A stretch of 64,000 nucleotides of DNA from Petrolisthes cinctipes (Eukaryota > Arthropoda > Malacostraca > Decapoda > Porcellanidae): positions 372,001 through 436,000 of the forward strand of contig JAWQEG010001368.1 of NCBI GenBank assembly GCA_033782935.1. Direction: 5' to 3'. Below, one piece after another: positions 26,251 through 37,087 of the stretch; the first letter of the stretch is position 1; each line of letters starts with the position of its first letter. The notes beneath the pieces were generated by a model. The model was not told where the DNA came from, did no database searches, and saw only the letters and a program-made list of their open reading frames with translations. The translations under genes and the position numbers were made by a program.

Positions 26251-26329
26251 CTCTACACCGACATCAACAATGCCATGGTCTAGGACGTTCTGTGCATTTT
26301 ATCAACGCAGAACCCATACTCTAAGAGTC

Positions 26330-26870
26330 TAAGAGATTGTTGGAGAAAACCACCGAGGGAACATTGCTTTGATTGCTTGCGTTGTGGTTGTCGTCGAGGT
26401 AATACCACTTGTCCGGGAAAGCCCATTTGTCCTCCTGCTCATCAATCAAATCAAAGCCCATCTGTCCTCCTGCTCATCAATCAAATCAAAGCCCATCTGT
26501 CCTCCTGCTCATCAATCAAATCAAAACCTTACTACTAGACAATCAAATTCACCAGTTGGGATGATCGAAGGAGTTGTCACCAATCCTCCTCAATGACTAG
26601 ACCCGACGAGCCTCACTCCAGTCATACATATAATTGTAAATGAAGGAATTTGTACTGCAATGCTAGACACCGGAAGTAACGTAACGTTAATAAGGAAAAG
26701 CACTACGAGTAGATTGGGTCTCACTATGGATAAGTCTAAATGTTTAATACAACTAGCAGGAATCACTGGACAACCTTTGAGAGTTCTGGGAATGGTGCAT
26801 ATATGTGGTGTTTTTGTTGTCCAAGCGTCGGCATGGGGTGCCAAGCGGGCTTGGAGCAAGCACTATCTGA
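26330..26870 (+). pseudogene. LTR-retrotransposon scrap: possible zinc knuckle and aspartic protease
   Basis: Near 26363 one frame reads a Cys-rich stretch (HCFDCLRCGCRRGNTTCPG) resembling, imperfectly, a gag CCHC knuckle. At about 26600-26800 another frame reads a retroviral-type aspartic protease start with AMLDTGSNVTLI, followed by a flap-like LAGITGQPLRVLG. No reverse transcriptase or integrase follows and no LTRs are visible. The frames are not continuous. It is most likely a degraded gag-pol fragment of a gypsy- or BEL-type element. The knuckle call is weak and the protease motif is clear. Confidence 0.6.
26422..26526 (+). repeat. 35-bp tandem repeat, three copies
   Basis: Three near-identical 35-bp units beginning CCCATYTGTCCTCCTGCTCA, each ending in an ATCAATCAAATCAAAG-type string. 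The third runs into diverged sequence. It lies between the Cys-rich stretch and the protease of the LTR scrap. Thirty-five is not a multiple of three, so each added unit shifts the frame. Confidence 0.9.
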
Positions 26871-26874
26871 CGAC

Positions 26875-27589
26875 AAAAACAGACCAGATACGTGGAGCCG
26901 AACAACTGGCTTGCCGAAGGTGCTGAACCAAAATAATAGCCGAAAAATTATCATTTGACGGAATCGTGATATCATAGGAAAGCAATAAAAGGGTTAGTAT
27001 TAGGAATACACTTTGGCAAGATTTAAAATAACCACAGAGAAGGCCAACTGATCTCCAAATAAAATCATTACAATTATTATATAGGTACCCAACCTCATAT
27101 CTCGAGTTTAGGTGGAGGGAAAAACAACAAAAAAAATTGGACACTCTTTATTATTACTGAAAACTTGATGGATATTATACCAACCCTCACATGTTGAAAT
27201 TTCACCGAAATTGCATGGTTAGGTATATGTTAGGTAAAGAATCAATTAACTGAGTAACCACATTTTTCTTTAATAATAAATATTATTTACATTTAATAAT
27301 TATGACCTCTGCAGCAGTGTAAACACTGGTAGAAAATTGTAAGTAGGCTACTGGTAAAAAATTGCAAGTTTGATTACATATAAATAATCCTTTAAATTTT
27401 GTCTTCCATAATAATATGTACAAAAATTATCCAAGCAGCCTATACCTCCTTAAATAATACTACAACATCTTATTACATCATAATTTTTGTTTATTTGGCG
27501 CTGATTGCAAGTTGCATGCACTAATTAAGCCAATTCTAATTATCTGTCGGCCATATTAATATGCGTCTTCTATTTAAGCCACTCGATCA
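26875..27589. other. AT-rich sequence, nothing recognised
   Basis: No ORF, repeat or motif that I can support. It probably contains the outer left end of the Harbinger element, but I could not find a convincing terminal inverted repeat. Confidence 0.4.
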
Positions 27590-27672
27590 ACCCGGGTTGG
27601 CAACCTGTGTTGTTCCGAAAAACCCGGGTTGTATGGTATAAATAGAACACGCCGACCACCAACCCGGGTTGA
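27590..27672 (+). promoter_or_regulatory. Harbinger promoter region: TATA box and three CAACCCGGGTTG-type palindromes
   Basis: Three copies of AACCCGGGTT (two as the full 12-bp palindrome CAACCCGGGTTG) occur within about 80 bp, near 27590, 27630 and 27660. A GGTATAAATAG TATA box lies at about 27636, and the transposase ATG is at 27699, so the last palindrome falls in the predicted 5' leader. In DNA transposons, repeated subterminal dyads often bind the transposase or its partner protein. That function is inference here. Confidence 0.6.
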
Positions 27673-27698
27673 TGTTCCTTTGTTTGTAAACATTGAAG

Positions 27699-29805
27699 AT
27701 GACATCACAAGACCCAGCAGAGCAGTTTTTCCCAGTATTGTGCGCGGCACTCGCAGAATTCGATGATGAATCTAGTGATTCCCTACCTGCACATGTTGGT
27801 AGTGTAGTTATGGGCTTCGCAGATATGTCACGGTAAGGAAAAGTTGTTTGATACTAGAAAAGGCCTTCACGCTGGACCATAACATTTTTCCACTGTCATC
27901 TGTAATCCAGCTTCAACCTCAGGGCATCCAGCTATTTTATTAGTTATTTTTTCTGAATGATGGACTGCATCGAGAGAAATGATTTCCCTCTGCATAAATT
28001 GAATGATGGAAATCGGGGTGTTTCACATGAAATTAATTAGAATAGAAGTTGCATTGTGGATAAATTTTTCACCTTAAATTACAAAACAAGTGTGAATAAG
28101 AATATTTTTAACATACAGTAATGCAATAGATATATCTCTACTCTGCATAACTTTCATTCAATGCACTTTCAGTCACAAACGTAACCATCTTTTTAGGTGA
28201 CAGGTTTTTGCACCAGAATCAACTTCCAAGATCATTTGTACCATGATGTTTCACATACCATGTAATAAGGTAAATTTACAGAAGTACTGAGTTCAATATA
28301 TTGTATATTTTAGTATCATTACCTACTATTTTGGACCATTCTAAGACACTTTTCATCTATGATGTTTCTCTCGGAGATGCCCCGTTTTACAAACATAATT
28401 TGGAAATTAGTCTGACCTAACCTAACCTAGACCACAGAAGACTACCGGGATCTTACCTGGGCAAACTACCGGGACCTAACCTGGGCAAACTACCGGGATA
28501 TAACCGATGTAAACTATCATAAAGTGACCAGGGAAAATTCCCGGAACCTAGCCGGGCCTGGCGCGGCCCTAGCCAAGAACGCAGTACTTCTGTAATTATA
28601 CCTGTAATAAATCAGATCTTGGGTTGGCCAGAACATCCGCTTTTACAGTTGTTTGCACTACAGTACCACCGGAGTGATGTATAGACTACTGTGCTAATAG
28701 TTGCAGAACACATGAAGAAAGTGATCGTTCATTTCCTGGAGACTTATTGGCCATGGATGAAAGAATATTCTTCCAGCATCTTCGTGTTACAAAGTATGCA
28801 TTTCACTATTTGCTGGAGAAGATAACGAAATATGATGCTCCATCCAGAGTCCATGGCAAAGAAGAGATTCCTGCCATCAAAAGATTATCGTTAACATTAT
28901 GGTTTTTAGGAAACAAGACAATATTTCGGGAAACTGCAGTTCAGGTTCAAAGGACAATCAGTGCTGTGCATCGTGTGTTCTATGCAACTATTCTTTTAAT
29001 ATGCCAATTAACAGATCAGATAATTAGTTGGCCATCAAATGTTGATGAAACTGAAACAGAATTTTATGAAATTGCAAGATTTCCTATTATTGTTGGAGCT
29101 ATAGATGCAACTCATAAAAAACTTCAGGCCCCAGAAAAGCAGCAGAAAGATTACTTAGATCGTACAATGACCCACAGTGTCGTGTTGCTCGCAGTGTGTG
29201 ATGCAAACAAGAAATTTACTCATATATCAACAGGATGTCCTGGAAGTATTCATGATCAGCGATGTTTAGACCTCTCCCACAAGTTAAGTTCTGCTTTTAG
29301 AAATCCACCTAATGATTCTTTTCCCAGGCATGAGTTGCATTTAGCTGGTGACTCAGGATTTAAATTAGAAACAAGTTTAATGATTCCATTCAAAGATCTT
29401 GGGCACCTAACAAATAAACAGTCCATATCCAATAACAAATTATCAAAGTCTAGAGTCGTAACAGAAAATGCTTTTGGTCTATTGAAGGGTAGGTTTCGAT
29501 GCCTGAAACATCTGGAGGTTGACATAAACAATGTGACATCAATTATCGTTGCATGTTGCGTAATTCACAACATAGCTAATATGTTCCCTGATCGATTCCC
29601 CTTGCCTGAAGTGTCCGAGGCTTCTGGTGAACCACCTGGTGTAGAGTGTCCCATGAAAATCCTTACCAGAGGGCAGCAGAAAAAAGAAATCACAATTGTA
29701 ATAATTTGCATTAAGAGTCGTCATTCTAATGTACAGCTCCGGACAGATCAATGGTCCACACCCCATCCATCAGCGACTTGGTTTGGGCCTCGTCGGATCT
29801 GGTAA
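27699..29805 (+). CDS. PIF/Harbinger transposase (DDE_Tnp_4 type), two exons, apparently intact
   Basis: Exon 1 runs from ATG 27699 to 27832 and ends at a CG|GTAAGG donor. Exon 2 runs from a TTGCAG| acceptor at 28707 to TAA 29803-29805. The phases match exactly (134 + 1099 nt = 411 codons), giving 410 aa with no break. The first 44 residues are acidic (EFDDESSDS). Exon 2 carries a helix-turn-helix-like segment (LSLTLWFLG...TISAVHRVF) and the DDE core: GAIDATHKKL, LAGDSGFKL and TENAFGLLKGRF, then CCVIHNI near the end. Harbinger transposases cut and paste at TWA targets and normally need a second MYB/SANT-like protein. The 874-bp intron contains a 24-bp minisatellite. This is the only transposase in the window that looks functional by eye. 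Confidence 0.85.
28441..28512 (+). repeat. 24-bp tandem repeat, three copies, in the Harbinger intron
   Basis: Three 24-bp units starting ACTACCGGGA, the middle one continuing CCTAACCTGGG. Related repeats in the same orientation occur at 33168-33239. The unit is GC-rich against an AT-rich background. Confidence 0.85.
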
Positions 29806-29967
29806 CAGTTGCAGGTGGAGGGAGGGGGGATGTTAGTGGGAGAGGAGGAGAGAAATGTGGGCGGAGCTATATAGGAGGGTAACGAATGATCAGGTAGAGA
29901 GACGTGTGTCAGGAGGAATGAATGAAGCATACACTGAGAACGGTATCGAATCACCAATAGTATAAAG

Positions 29968-30156
29968 CAGGGTTCTTTAAACTTTTTCAGTCGTGACTCA
30001 GTTTTCACTATGACATCATTCTCGCGACCCATACAGAAAGATCTTTTACAAATGATCAGAATTATCAACCAAAGAAAATACAAGGCCAGAAACTGAAACG
30101 TAATATTTATGATTAAAAGGAATTCTAACCAGAATTATAAACACTGCCTCACCTAC

Positions 30157-30187
<31 letters not shown>

Positions 30188-30421
30188 ATTCTCTCTCTCA
30201 TTCTCTCTCAAGAAGGCTAATATTTGTGCAATGATTTTGTTTTATTGATAATTAAATATATGAATATTCGATTATAAAAATACGTTAGGTGGATTCATGT
30301 ATGAACTTCATATTTATTTTATTGTCACGAACATTATTATTCTATTTTATTCATGTATTTATTTTTGTGAGCCTGCGACCCAGTTTGGAGGAATTCGGGA
30401 CCCGTAGTTTGAAGAATCCTC
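29968..30421. mobile_element. hAT-type MITE with 8-bp target duplication
   Basis: The left end begins CAGGGTTCTTTAAACTTTT; the right end read in reverse begins GAGGATTCTTCAAACT. The flanks are GTATAAAG (29960-29967) and GTTTAAAG (30422-30429), seven of eight identical, as expected for the 8-bp duplication of hAT elements. Inside are a (CT)n run near 30166-30215 and AT-rich filler, with no transposase. It was inserted just 3' of the Harbinger transposase. Confidence 0.8.
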
Positions 30422-30769
30422 GTTTAAAGAAGTGCATACTGCATTAACGTAGGTGGATATAGGAGAGAAGAAATGTGATGATTTGAGGCGAGGGTGAGGG
30501 GGAAGAGGGTAAGACAAATGAAGGTGATTAGTTGAAAAGTAATAACAAACAAATAGAATTAGAATATCTGTTACATTATGTCCTTTAGATAAAGGCACTG
30601 TCTTTTGTTCACCATCGTAGTGGGATAGACTACTGAATATATATTATCCTTTGGATATTAGACAGCTATCCCTGTATTCCTTTTATCCCTCGTGCTTGCC
30701 CCGTAGGGGAGTATTGCCTGTAATGATGTGGGCAATACTTTAAGGGTTTTGGCGCCACTTCGGCCCTAG

Positions 30770-30900
30770 CCACTAGCTTATATTTCTTCAACTGTCCCTC
30801 CTTTCTTCCTATTTCATTCTTGCTTGCTGTCACACCTCTCTATCACCTTTTCCTGGTGCTAAATGACCTCGCTGTTGCGCCACCTAATATCAATCCAATT
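30770..30900 (+). mobile_element. LINE/SINE 3'-tail fragment, plus orientation
   Basis: CACCTCTCTATCACCTTTTC, then CTAAATGACCTCGCTGTTGCG and TAATATCAATCCAATTC. This matches, in the same order, the reverse complement of 31412-31490 and loosely the 3' UTR of the I-like LINE at about 26185-26250. The terminal ATCA repeat is reduced here. Confidence 0.6.
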
Positions 30901-31407
30901 CCTCGTGCTTGTAGTCCACCCTATTTATCACCTTCTCCCAAGCCCAGCTGTTTTTTTTTCTTTTTCGGCAGAAGACGGTTTAATTTTCTAACTTTTTTAA
31001 CAATCATATTTGTCAACAAATTCATTAAGCTATTTACCAGGATTTTTTTCTTCTAAATATGCATTTCCTTAAAAATAATCGATGTTAAACTTAAATAGGC
31101 GCCGCTATATGGCGTTTTCAATAAACTTGGTCTAATTTTATGCATAGGCTATTATATTACAGTATCTCTCAAGTAACTGGCAACCTTACACATCATCCCT
31201 ACTGTCTTATCCCTCTCTCGCTTGCCCTTCCCTTCTTTCTTACCGTTTATCTTTTCTTTCTCATATTTTTAACCTTCTCATTCGTTCTTAAAAAGTTTTA
31301 ATGACATAGGCCTTTCTCCCTTATCACTTATAGTCCAATTATATGATTCGAAAAACTGCGGCTGAGATTATGTTGTTGATCACATTTTAGTTCTCAATAT
31401 GTAGAGG

Positions 31408-31490
31408 TTAATTGATTGATTGATATTAGGCGCCGCAACAGCGAGGTCATATAGCGCCAGAAAACGGTGATAGAGAGGCGAGACAGCAAG
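31408..31490 (-). mobile_element. LINE/SINE 3'-tail fragment with (ATCA)n, minus orientation
   Basis: Read on the minus strand it gives CTCTCTATCACCGTTTTCTG, then CTATATGACCTCGCTGTTGCG, then TAATATCAATCAATCAATCA. It faces the copy at 30770-30900, about 0.5 kb away. It is the 3' terminus of an I-like LINE or of a SINE that borrows its tail. Confidence 0.65.
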
Positions 31491-32730
31491 TAGGAAGGAA
31501 GTAGAAAGAAAAGAGTGGTAGTTGAAAAACTAAAAGTATCTTCACTCTGTTGGTGCTGTGAAGCTGCAGAAGACATTGTAAAAAGATATTAGTGTTTAAA
31601 TTTCTTTGTTGTTTTTTTATAGCAATAATACTCTGGATGGTGATATAAGGAAAAGATTACCTGTATATATTTGTAGTTAAACCAGGATTTAGCCTTGTAG
31701 AATAGGTACAAGTTTGAGGTTAATTAAGCAGGAGTAAATTTTACGAGTCTGTTACAACGATCATGCTACTGTAACCCAGGCTCATGCCATTACACCCATC
31801 AGTGGGATTATATGGGCCATGGATGATACTGTTGTATAATTGGAAAAGGCAACTATGGATATATATCAGCTGGTAGTGGAGGTGAGGGGCTTCAATTGTC
31901 AATTTGTAAGTATAGGTAGGTCTGAAGCAGTGTACTCTCTAATAATGGTGAAACAAAGAAATGACAACAAGCCAAATTATTTATGTGCACTGTATTATGT
32001 CCCCACAAAAATGGAGAAGAACATGCATTATAAACCAAAACAAAATTTTTAGTTCCTCTTCAGAAACACAAGCCCATACACCAAAGTCATATTTTAATTA
32101 AGTAGAACGTTTTAAAGGAAAGTAACACCATACCGGTACATACATTGCAAGCTTCGGACATCATCTTTACTGACTTCTAGTACCGGTATAGCACATTCCA
32201 CCTCGATAGTGACTGGCTCATCGACAGGGTTATCATCAGTTGTGTCTGGAGGAGGTACACGCACTATCACTCACTCTTTAAATATGTAATTGGATAACCA
32301 TTTTTGTCCATGATAATATATCATCCAAATGAATGCACAAGCAATTTCTTATTATAATGGACAGAAAAAGTACATGTTAATTGCTGAGAATTACTTGTAT
32401 AATGCTGTAAATACCTATCTATTCTTAAAATGATGGTCAACAATGATGTGCCAGTTCCAAGTGGTCCATCATCAGCACCATGTTAGAGTTATACTGGCAT
32501 TAAAGTAATTAGAAAATTGCACTATTACTTTAGACATGAGAGAAGGAAGCCCAGTTACTTCAAACTTTTGTAGTCTCATTACATAATGCTTTACAGCTAC
32601 GGCACAGTACTTCAACAGCTGTAAATTATGTAAAAAATGATTATGCACAACCATTTCATTGAACAGATTGCAATATAGAGTTATATAATACCAGTACTAT
32701 ATACACAAAACTACTAGACACTATTTATAC

Positions 32731-32828
32731 CTTCATGCCGTTGTACTAAACCAGGGTGTCTAAAATGCTGATAAGCAATAACAAATGCCCTTTTATTGGA
32801 CTGCAAAGGGCAGAAAGGACACTTAAAC
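32731..32828 (-). CDS. Possible exon with a C2H2-like zinc finger (second Harbinger gene?)
   Basis: On the minus strand a pyrimidine-rich TTACAG| acceptor precedes 98 nt ending at a GAAG|GTATAA donor. The open frame contains CPFC, then 14 residues, then HFRH and HPG, a C-x2-C-x14-H-x2-H finger. The next downstream candidate exon begins after TTTACAG| at 32618 in matching phase and reads VEVLCRSCKALC. Another open stretch at about 32115-32275 reads PPPDTTDDNPVDEPVTIEVE. Near 33490-33545 a frame behind TTGCACAG| reads WTEEEMFLFL, resembling the start of a SANT/MYB helix. Harbinger elements usually carry a MYB-like second gene, so these may be its exons. I could not join them into one certain model. 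Confidence 0.35.
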
Positions 32829-33012
32829 CTGTAATTGAAAGTAACAACTGTAAACAGAATATATTCGTAAGGTCATTCAACAATATATAATAGAGGCAAT
32901 AGAAACACTACTGTATTAAAATACTGTGGCTTAAAGGAAATAGAAAAAGATGACCAAAGTAAAATGTACACATCAAATAATTCCATGTTCTACTTGAAGT
33001 TTGAAGTTTGAT

Positions 33013-33105
33013 GGGTAATATTAGTAAACAATCCATAAAATATTTCATATTGGTAAACAATCCATAAAATATTTAATATTGGTAAATAATCCATAAATCA
33101 TTTAA
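33013..33105 (+). repeat. About 30-bp tandem repeat, three copies
   Basis: Three AT-rich units containing TTGGTAAACAATCCATAAA and ending in TATTTAAT-type strings, with progressive divergence (AGTAAACAATCC, GGTAAACAATCC, GGTAAATAATCC). Confidence 0.85.
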
Positions 33106-33167
33106 TACTTTTCAGTTCTAGAATCAGCCAGAGCTGACCCAAGCTAGCTGAGCTGGACTTGACCAAA

Positions 33168-33239
33168 CTACTGGGACCTAACCTGGGCAAATTACTAAAT
33201 TCTAACCAAGGCAGACTACTGGGACTTAACTTTGACAGA
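33168..33239 (+). repeat. 24-bp tandem repeat, three copies, same family as 28441-28512
   Basis: Units start ACTACTGGGACCTAACCTGG, then a diverged unit, then ACTACTGGGACTTAAC. Same period and orientation as the intronic array 4.7 kb upstream. Together the two arrays bracket the Harbinger transposase exon 2 and the candidate second gene. Confidence 0.8.
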
Positions 33240-33824
33240 CAACAGTGTGTGGAGCCTTTTAAATTAAGTTATTAGAGGGTCAAGCATGGTCAAAATGCAT
33301 TGGTGCCCTTTCATTTCATCATAAATAAAGGGAATAATGGAATTCAAATCAAGAGGTATAAAAATGCGGCACATTCTTCAATAATATTTCCAGGTTACTC
33401 TACCCACAATTTGGTGTCCAGTATTTCAATCAACAATTTTCATAACATGTCAGGCTGATATTAGCATGGAATAACTGTAGTCACAGGAAGAGGAACATCT
33501 CTTCTTCAGTCCAGTACCACCCTGTTGAGTTGGCTGTGACTGGCTGTGCAAAATAATAGACATTTTCCTCAAATGCTACTGATTAGGGTACTCATGCCAC
33601 TTCAAAATCATATTTCCTTTATGTATTTTGAAGATCACGTCTCATGTTATGTTAAAATGCCATATATATTTTCCGTCCCGCGACGCTGAATGTTGCCAGA
33701 TACTTCCAGAAAAATAATACACCACAACGGAATCTAATTCAATCGCTTTGCTCGCGAAAAATTCACTACATCGCGCGCCAGCATGCACGCAATGGTATTA
33801 GACCTGGAGCTGACGGAAATTTAA

Positions 33825-34370
33825 ATTACATCTTGAGTACAAAAGGTTTGAGTGTTGGAATCCATTCAGAGTCCATTACAGACCACTCATCGGTGATTTT
33901 TAAGTTGTCCAGTTGGTGAGTTTGGTAAGGGGAGCTCCTTGAACTGCCCCCCAAAATCAGTTTAAATTACATTTTGGAGTACATCAACCAGACTGGTGCC
34001 AAAAGTTTTGGTTTTACAGTCTGATTAGGGATATGGCGTTCTTAAGTTGTGAATTTGGTGCTAAGTCCACTAAAGAACGACCTAAAGATGGAGCTATTGT
34101 GCAATTTAAATCACATGTTGAGTACATCAATCAAACTTAATGATAACGTTCTTCACACCTCACTGATTGAGAATTCGTAGTTCTTAAGCGACAAATTTGG
34201 TGCAAAACCCATTAAAGAATGGCCTAAAGTTGGTGCTACTACCAGCACATTTCAAGTACATGAATGAAACCTAGTGGAATTGTGCTTTACAACTCACTGA
34301 TCAAGAATGGTTAATTCCTAAAAGACAAATTTGGTGCAAAACTATTTTAAGAATGGGATAAAGGGCCACA
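33825..34370 (+). repeat. Four diverged 137-145-bp tandem units in the left end of the Academ-like element
   Basis: Units start near 33825, 33961, 34101 and 34246 with TTTAAATTACAT / TTGAGTACATCAA-type sequence. They share ACTCACTGAT...TTCTTAAG...AAATTTGGTGC...AAAGAATGGCCTAAAG in the same order. Such subterminal arrays often hold transposase binding sites; that is inference here. Confidence 0.75.
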
Positions 34371-34560
34371 TAAACAACTTTGTTTCCGTCAGTTTAATAA
34401 CCATCAACTTTCTGATTGCTTAAAAAAGTATTTATGAAAATATGAAGTCACTGTATACTGGATATGTAAAAAATCCTAAATTACATTCATTTGCTTATGA
34501 GTGAATCAGAGAAAAAATTTCTATCGTTGTGTGCTTCTTGTTTGTTTGATAACTTTGGTT

Positions 34561-37087
34561 TTATTCATAATCACCTGATCTGTCCTCTTCATCATCATCG
34601 CCCGAACTGTCCTCTTCATCAGATGATGCAATCTCCATGTCATATTCTGCCTCTTTCTCTATTTCATGTAGTTCCTCTTCCTCTGGGATGAGAGTTTCTG
34701 GGAGTTGCTCTCCATCAACCCATACAGGTTTGTACTGGCCATCAACTAACTGCCAGCCATTTTCTTCTGTCGGATGCTGCTCTATGTGACTCTGATCTGC
34801 ACTGGCCCACAAGTTGGCAACAAATGCTGCTCGTTTTATGTGGGTACTGACCTCATCTTCACATGGTGGGAGTCCACTAGCATCAATACCCCTCAAACTG
34901 GAAAACAGATTTTTTCCATATCTCTTAGGTCCATAAGCCTGCATGAACTTCTGATATCTACAGTTGTTAAGGCTGGCGTTTAGCTTAGTTCCATAAACAT
35001 TGGCTGTAAAGTTCAAGAGGGTTGTTTTCGTGGCATCAGAAACTTGTGTATCTCGTGCCATAACTGTGAAAGCATTCTGGTAGTCTGGTCGTTTTTCAAG
35101 TATTTTGAATGGCCTAACTTTACCCTTTCATATGAAAGACAAGGTGTAGCCCGATCCAGTGAAGGAATGAGAGGCTGGTAATGCTTCACAAAGATCTGGT
35201 CCAAGCTCCTGAACAATTGGAGTCAAACAGCCGGTTGTTCTTTGCAGCAGTTCCAATATCCATCCAGAGTCGTGACTGAAACTTATTGCAATGGTACAAT
35301 AATATCACTGCAACATCTGTATCGGATGCCCTGACCACAATGTCGCTATTTGAACAGTCTTTAAATATTGCATGAAGGCAGATCTTTGTGTCAGCCTCTT
35401 CGTGGTCATTGCTTAAGCTTTCTACTGTGCTGTGTTGGATCACACCCTCTTCTACCTTGAATCGGTAGCAATACCCTGGAACATCTAGGATGACTTCCTT
35501 GTGCTTTATAATTTCTGCATAGGAGAGGTCCTGCCATTCACTGGCAAGAAACTGAGGAAGTTGTTTTTTGAATGACCTGGAGTTTAGGGCATCATTCATA
35601 TCTCATGGCACTCGTCGCTGCTCTGGCCCAGTGATGACAAATGTTCTGTTGTCAGCTCCCCTTCTGTCCCGTTCAGTGTCCTTTATTGATGGTTGTGGAT
35701 AGTCATCAAAGACAATGTGAATGGATTTGGCTGAACTTCTAAAAATCTGGATAAGAATACTCCTGGCTAGTCCTCCGTAAGTTGGGGGCAAACTTGTTGG
35801 CAAGCTGTGAAGTAGAAACTGCCCATCTATGATATGAGCACTTACTTCCACTGGCCTGTCATGGTCTTTCACACTGTTTTCCAAAATTTCAAACAAAGCA
35901 CTCTTGTTAGTCTTTGCCATCACTTCATCTGGGCTAGCCATGGTCAGAGGTACTGGGGTTAGTGGGTAACGGAGGACATGCCGCATGTCCATGTCAAGTT
36001 TCCTATTGGTAGCAAGAACAAGGAGACGACCCATCAGATCACGTGCCCCTTTGAGGGCTGCAACTACATTGTTCCTGGCTCGACGATTGGTTGCAGATTC
36101 ATCAAATGTTTTCAGCTTTTCCTTCTTGATAGGTCTTTCGAAGTTCAGGGAGTCTTTTTCACACGATTCTATGATTTCCTTGTGCCTGGCTTTCCCTTTT
36201 GTTGGTACTCCAAGGAGACTTTGTTGAATTTCTTCACTGGCACCCTTTCCAGTGGTGATGTTGGATAGTGTCTCTGGAGCATGGTTTTTATCAAATGGAT
36301 TGTTTGTGTTGCAAATGTTGTTGATGATCTTCTGTAGGTCTTCATTGTCTTGTTGAATTCGTCTTGGACGCAGTTCTAGTGTGACATCTTTTGTGATAAG
36401 CCCGGTCATTTCTTGAAGTTGAGTGATAAAGGATGATCTTGTAGCTTTTTTGATAATTCATCTCAGTCTTGCAGAGTAATCATTGGTGAATGAGGTGATT
36501 CCTCTCAGGCGAGATGCAGCATCAGCATTGATTGTCTGCTCTAATGCCAATTCAATAGGAATTCTGCTGAAGTCATGTTCTGTTCTCCTCACAGTGAAGC
36601 AACCATTGTTGAGGATCTCTCTGAGCCCAGAATGAGTGCATCCATGTTCAGCAAATCCAGTTTTTCCTGTGCAAATTACAGAATAAGCAAGTAGCGGGGA
36701 TTATTGCAGATGAAGTAGATTTGGCATTGTCATCTGCTCTTGTAGAAGAGCGGAGATGCGGCACACTCCTATCGCTAGTGTCAGATTTCCTATCCTCAGA
36801 AAAAATAGTTGTGGAACTCACAGCTGTGAATTTCTGATAGCAGGCCATGTGATAGCCATCTGTCTCAGTAGGACGTTGTGGCAAACTGACAACTACATCA
36901 TAATACACTGACTTTGCAAACTTGAGGTTTTTCACGCCTGTTTTGGGCTGCAGCCTGCACAACACACCAGTTTTTTTTTATCAATGGGCAAAATGTCACG
37001 ACAATCTTTCTTCACAGTCCTTTTCCCAGAAACGTGAAGAATACACCTTCTGACTCCGGGGACATCACTGCTTCCAGTTGGCTCCAT
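34561..37087 (-). pseudogene. Decayed XPG-like nuclease / Academ-type transposase
   Basis: The reading starts at an ATG (37085-37087). The N-terminus has cysteine pairs and YHMACYQKF (a zinc-ribbon-like head), then CLFCNLHRK. The middle contains IPIELALEQTINADAASRLRGI and VFDDYPQPSIKD. The core is HEEADTKICLHA, about 25 residues, then ASDTDVAVILLYH. This matches the acidic E-A-D ... D-T-D spacing of XPG/FEN nucleases and recurs in a large invertebrate family usually left unnamed. A diverged KGKVRPFKILEK-like segment and an acidic tail (SSDEEDSSGDDDEEDRSGDYE, 21 residues at the end) follow. The gene is broken by stops and frameshifts near 36465, 35600, 35220 and 35130, so it is inactive. Full length would be about 840 codons. 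Confidence 0.75.

Larger units (their letters stand above)
21290..26251 (+). mobile_element. I-like non-LTR retrotransposon (LINE) with RNase H, 5'-truncated
   Basis: One LINE copy: the end of ORF1, then ORF2 with AP-endonuclease, reverse transcriptase and a C-terminal RNase H, then about 280 bp of 3' UTR ending in an (ATCA)n tail at 26231-26250. APE plus RT plus RNase H, with a short tandem-repeat tail rather than poly(A), fits the I group (I/Nimb-like). The 5' end is lost: homology starts part-way through ORF1. The copy is GC-richer than its surroundings. One frameshift breaks ORF2. The 3' UTR segment around GACCATTGTTGTTGCGCTGCC resembles tails at 30840 and 31440. Confidence 0.9.
30430..33670. 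other. Mostly unassigned AT-rich sequence within or beside the Harbinger element
   Basis: Apart from the two LINE-tail fragments, the minisatellites at 33013-33105 and 33168-33239 and a few minus-strand exon candidates (32.1-33.55 kb), I see nothing supportable in this 3.2 kb. The short plus-strand ORFs show no family resemblance. Confidence 0.4.

Noticed and set aside
28441..28512. CRISPR-like short regular repeats (24-bp arrays)
   Set aside because: The units are directly adjacent with no spacers, and the context is eukaryotic.
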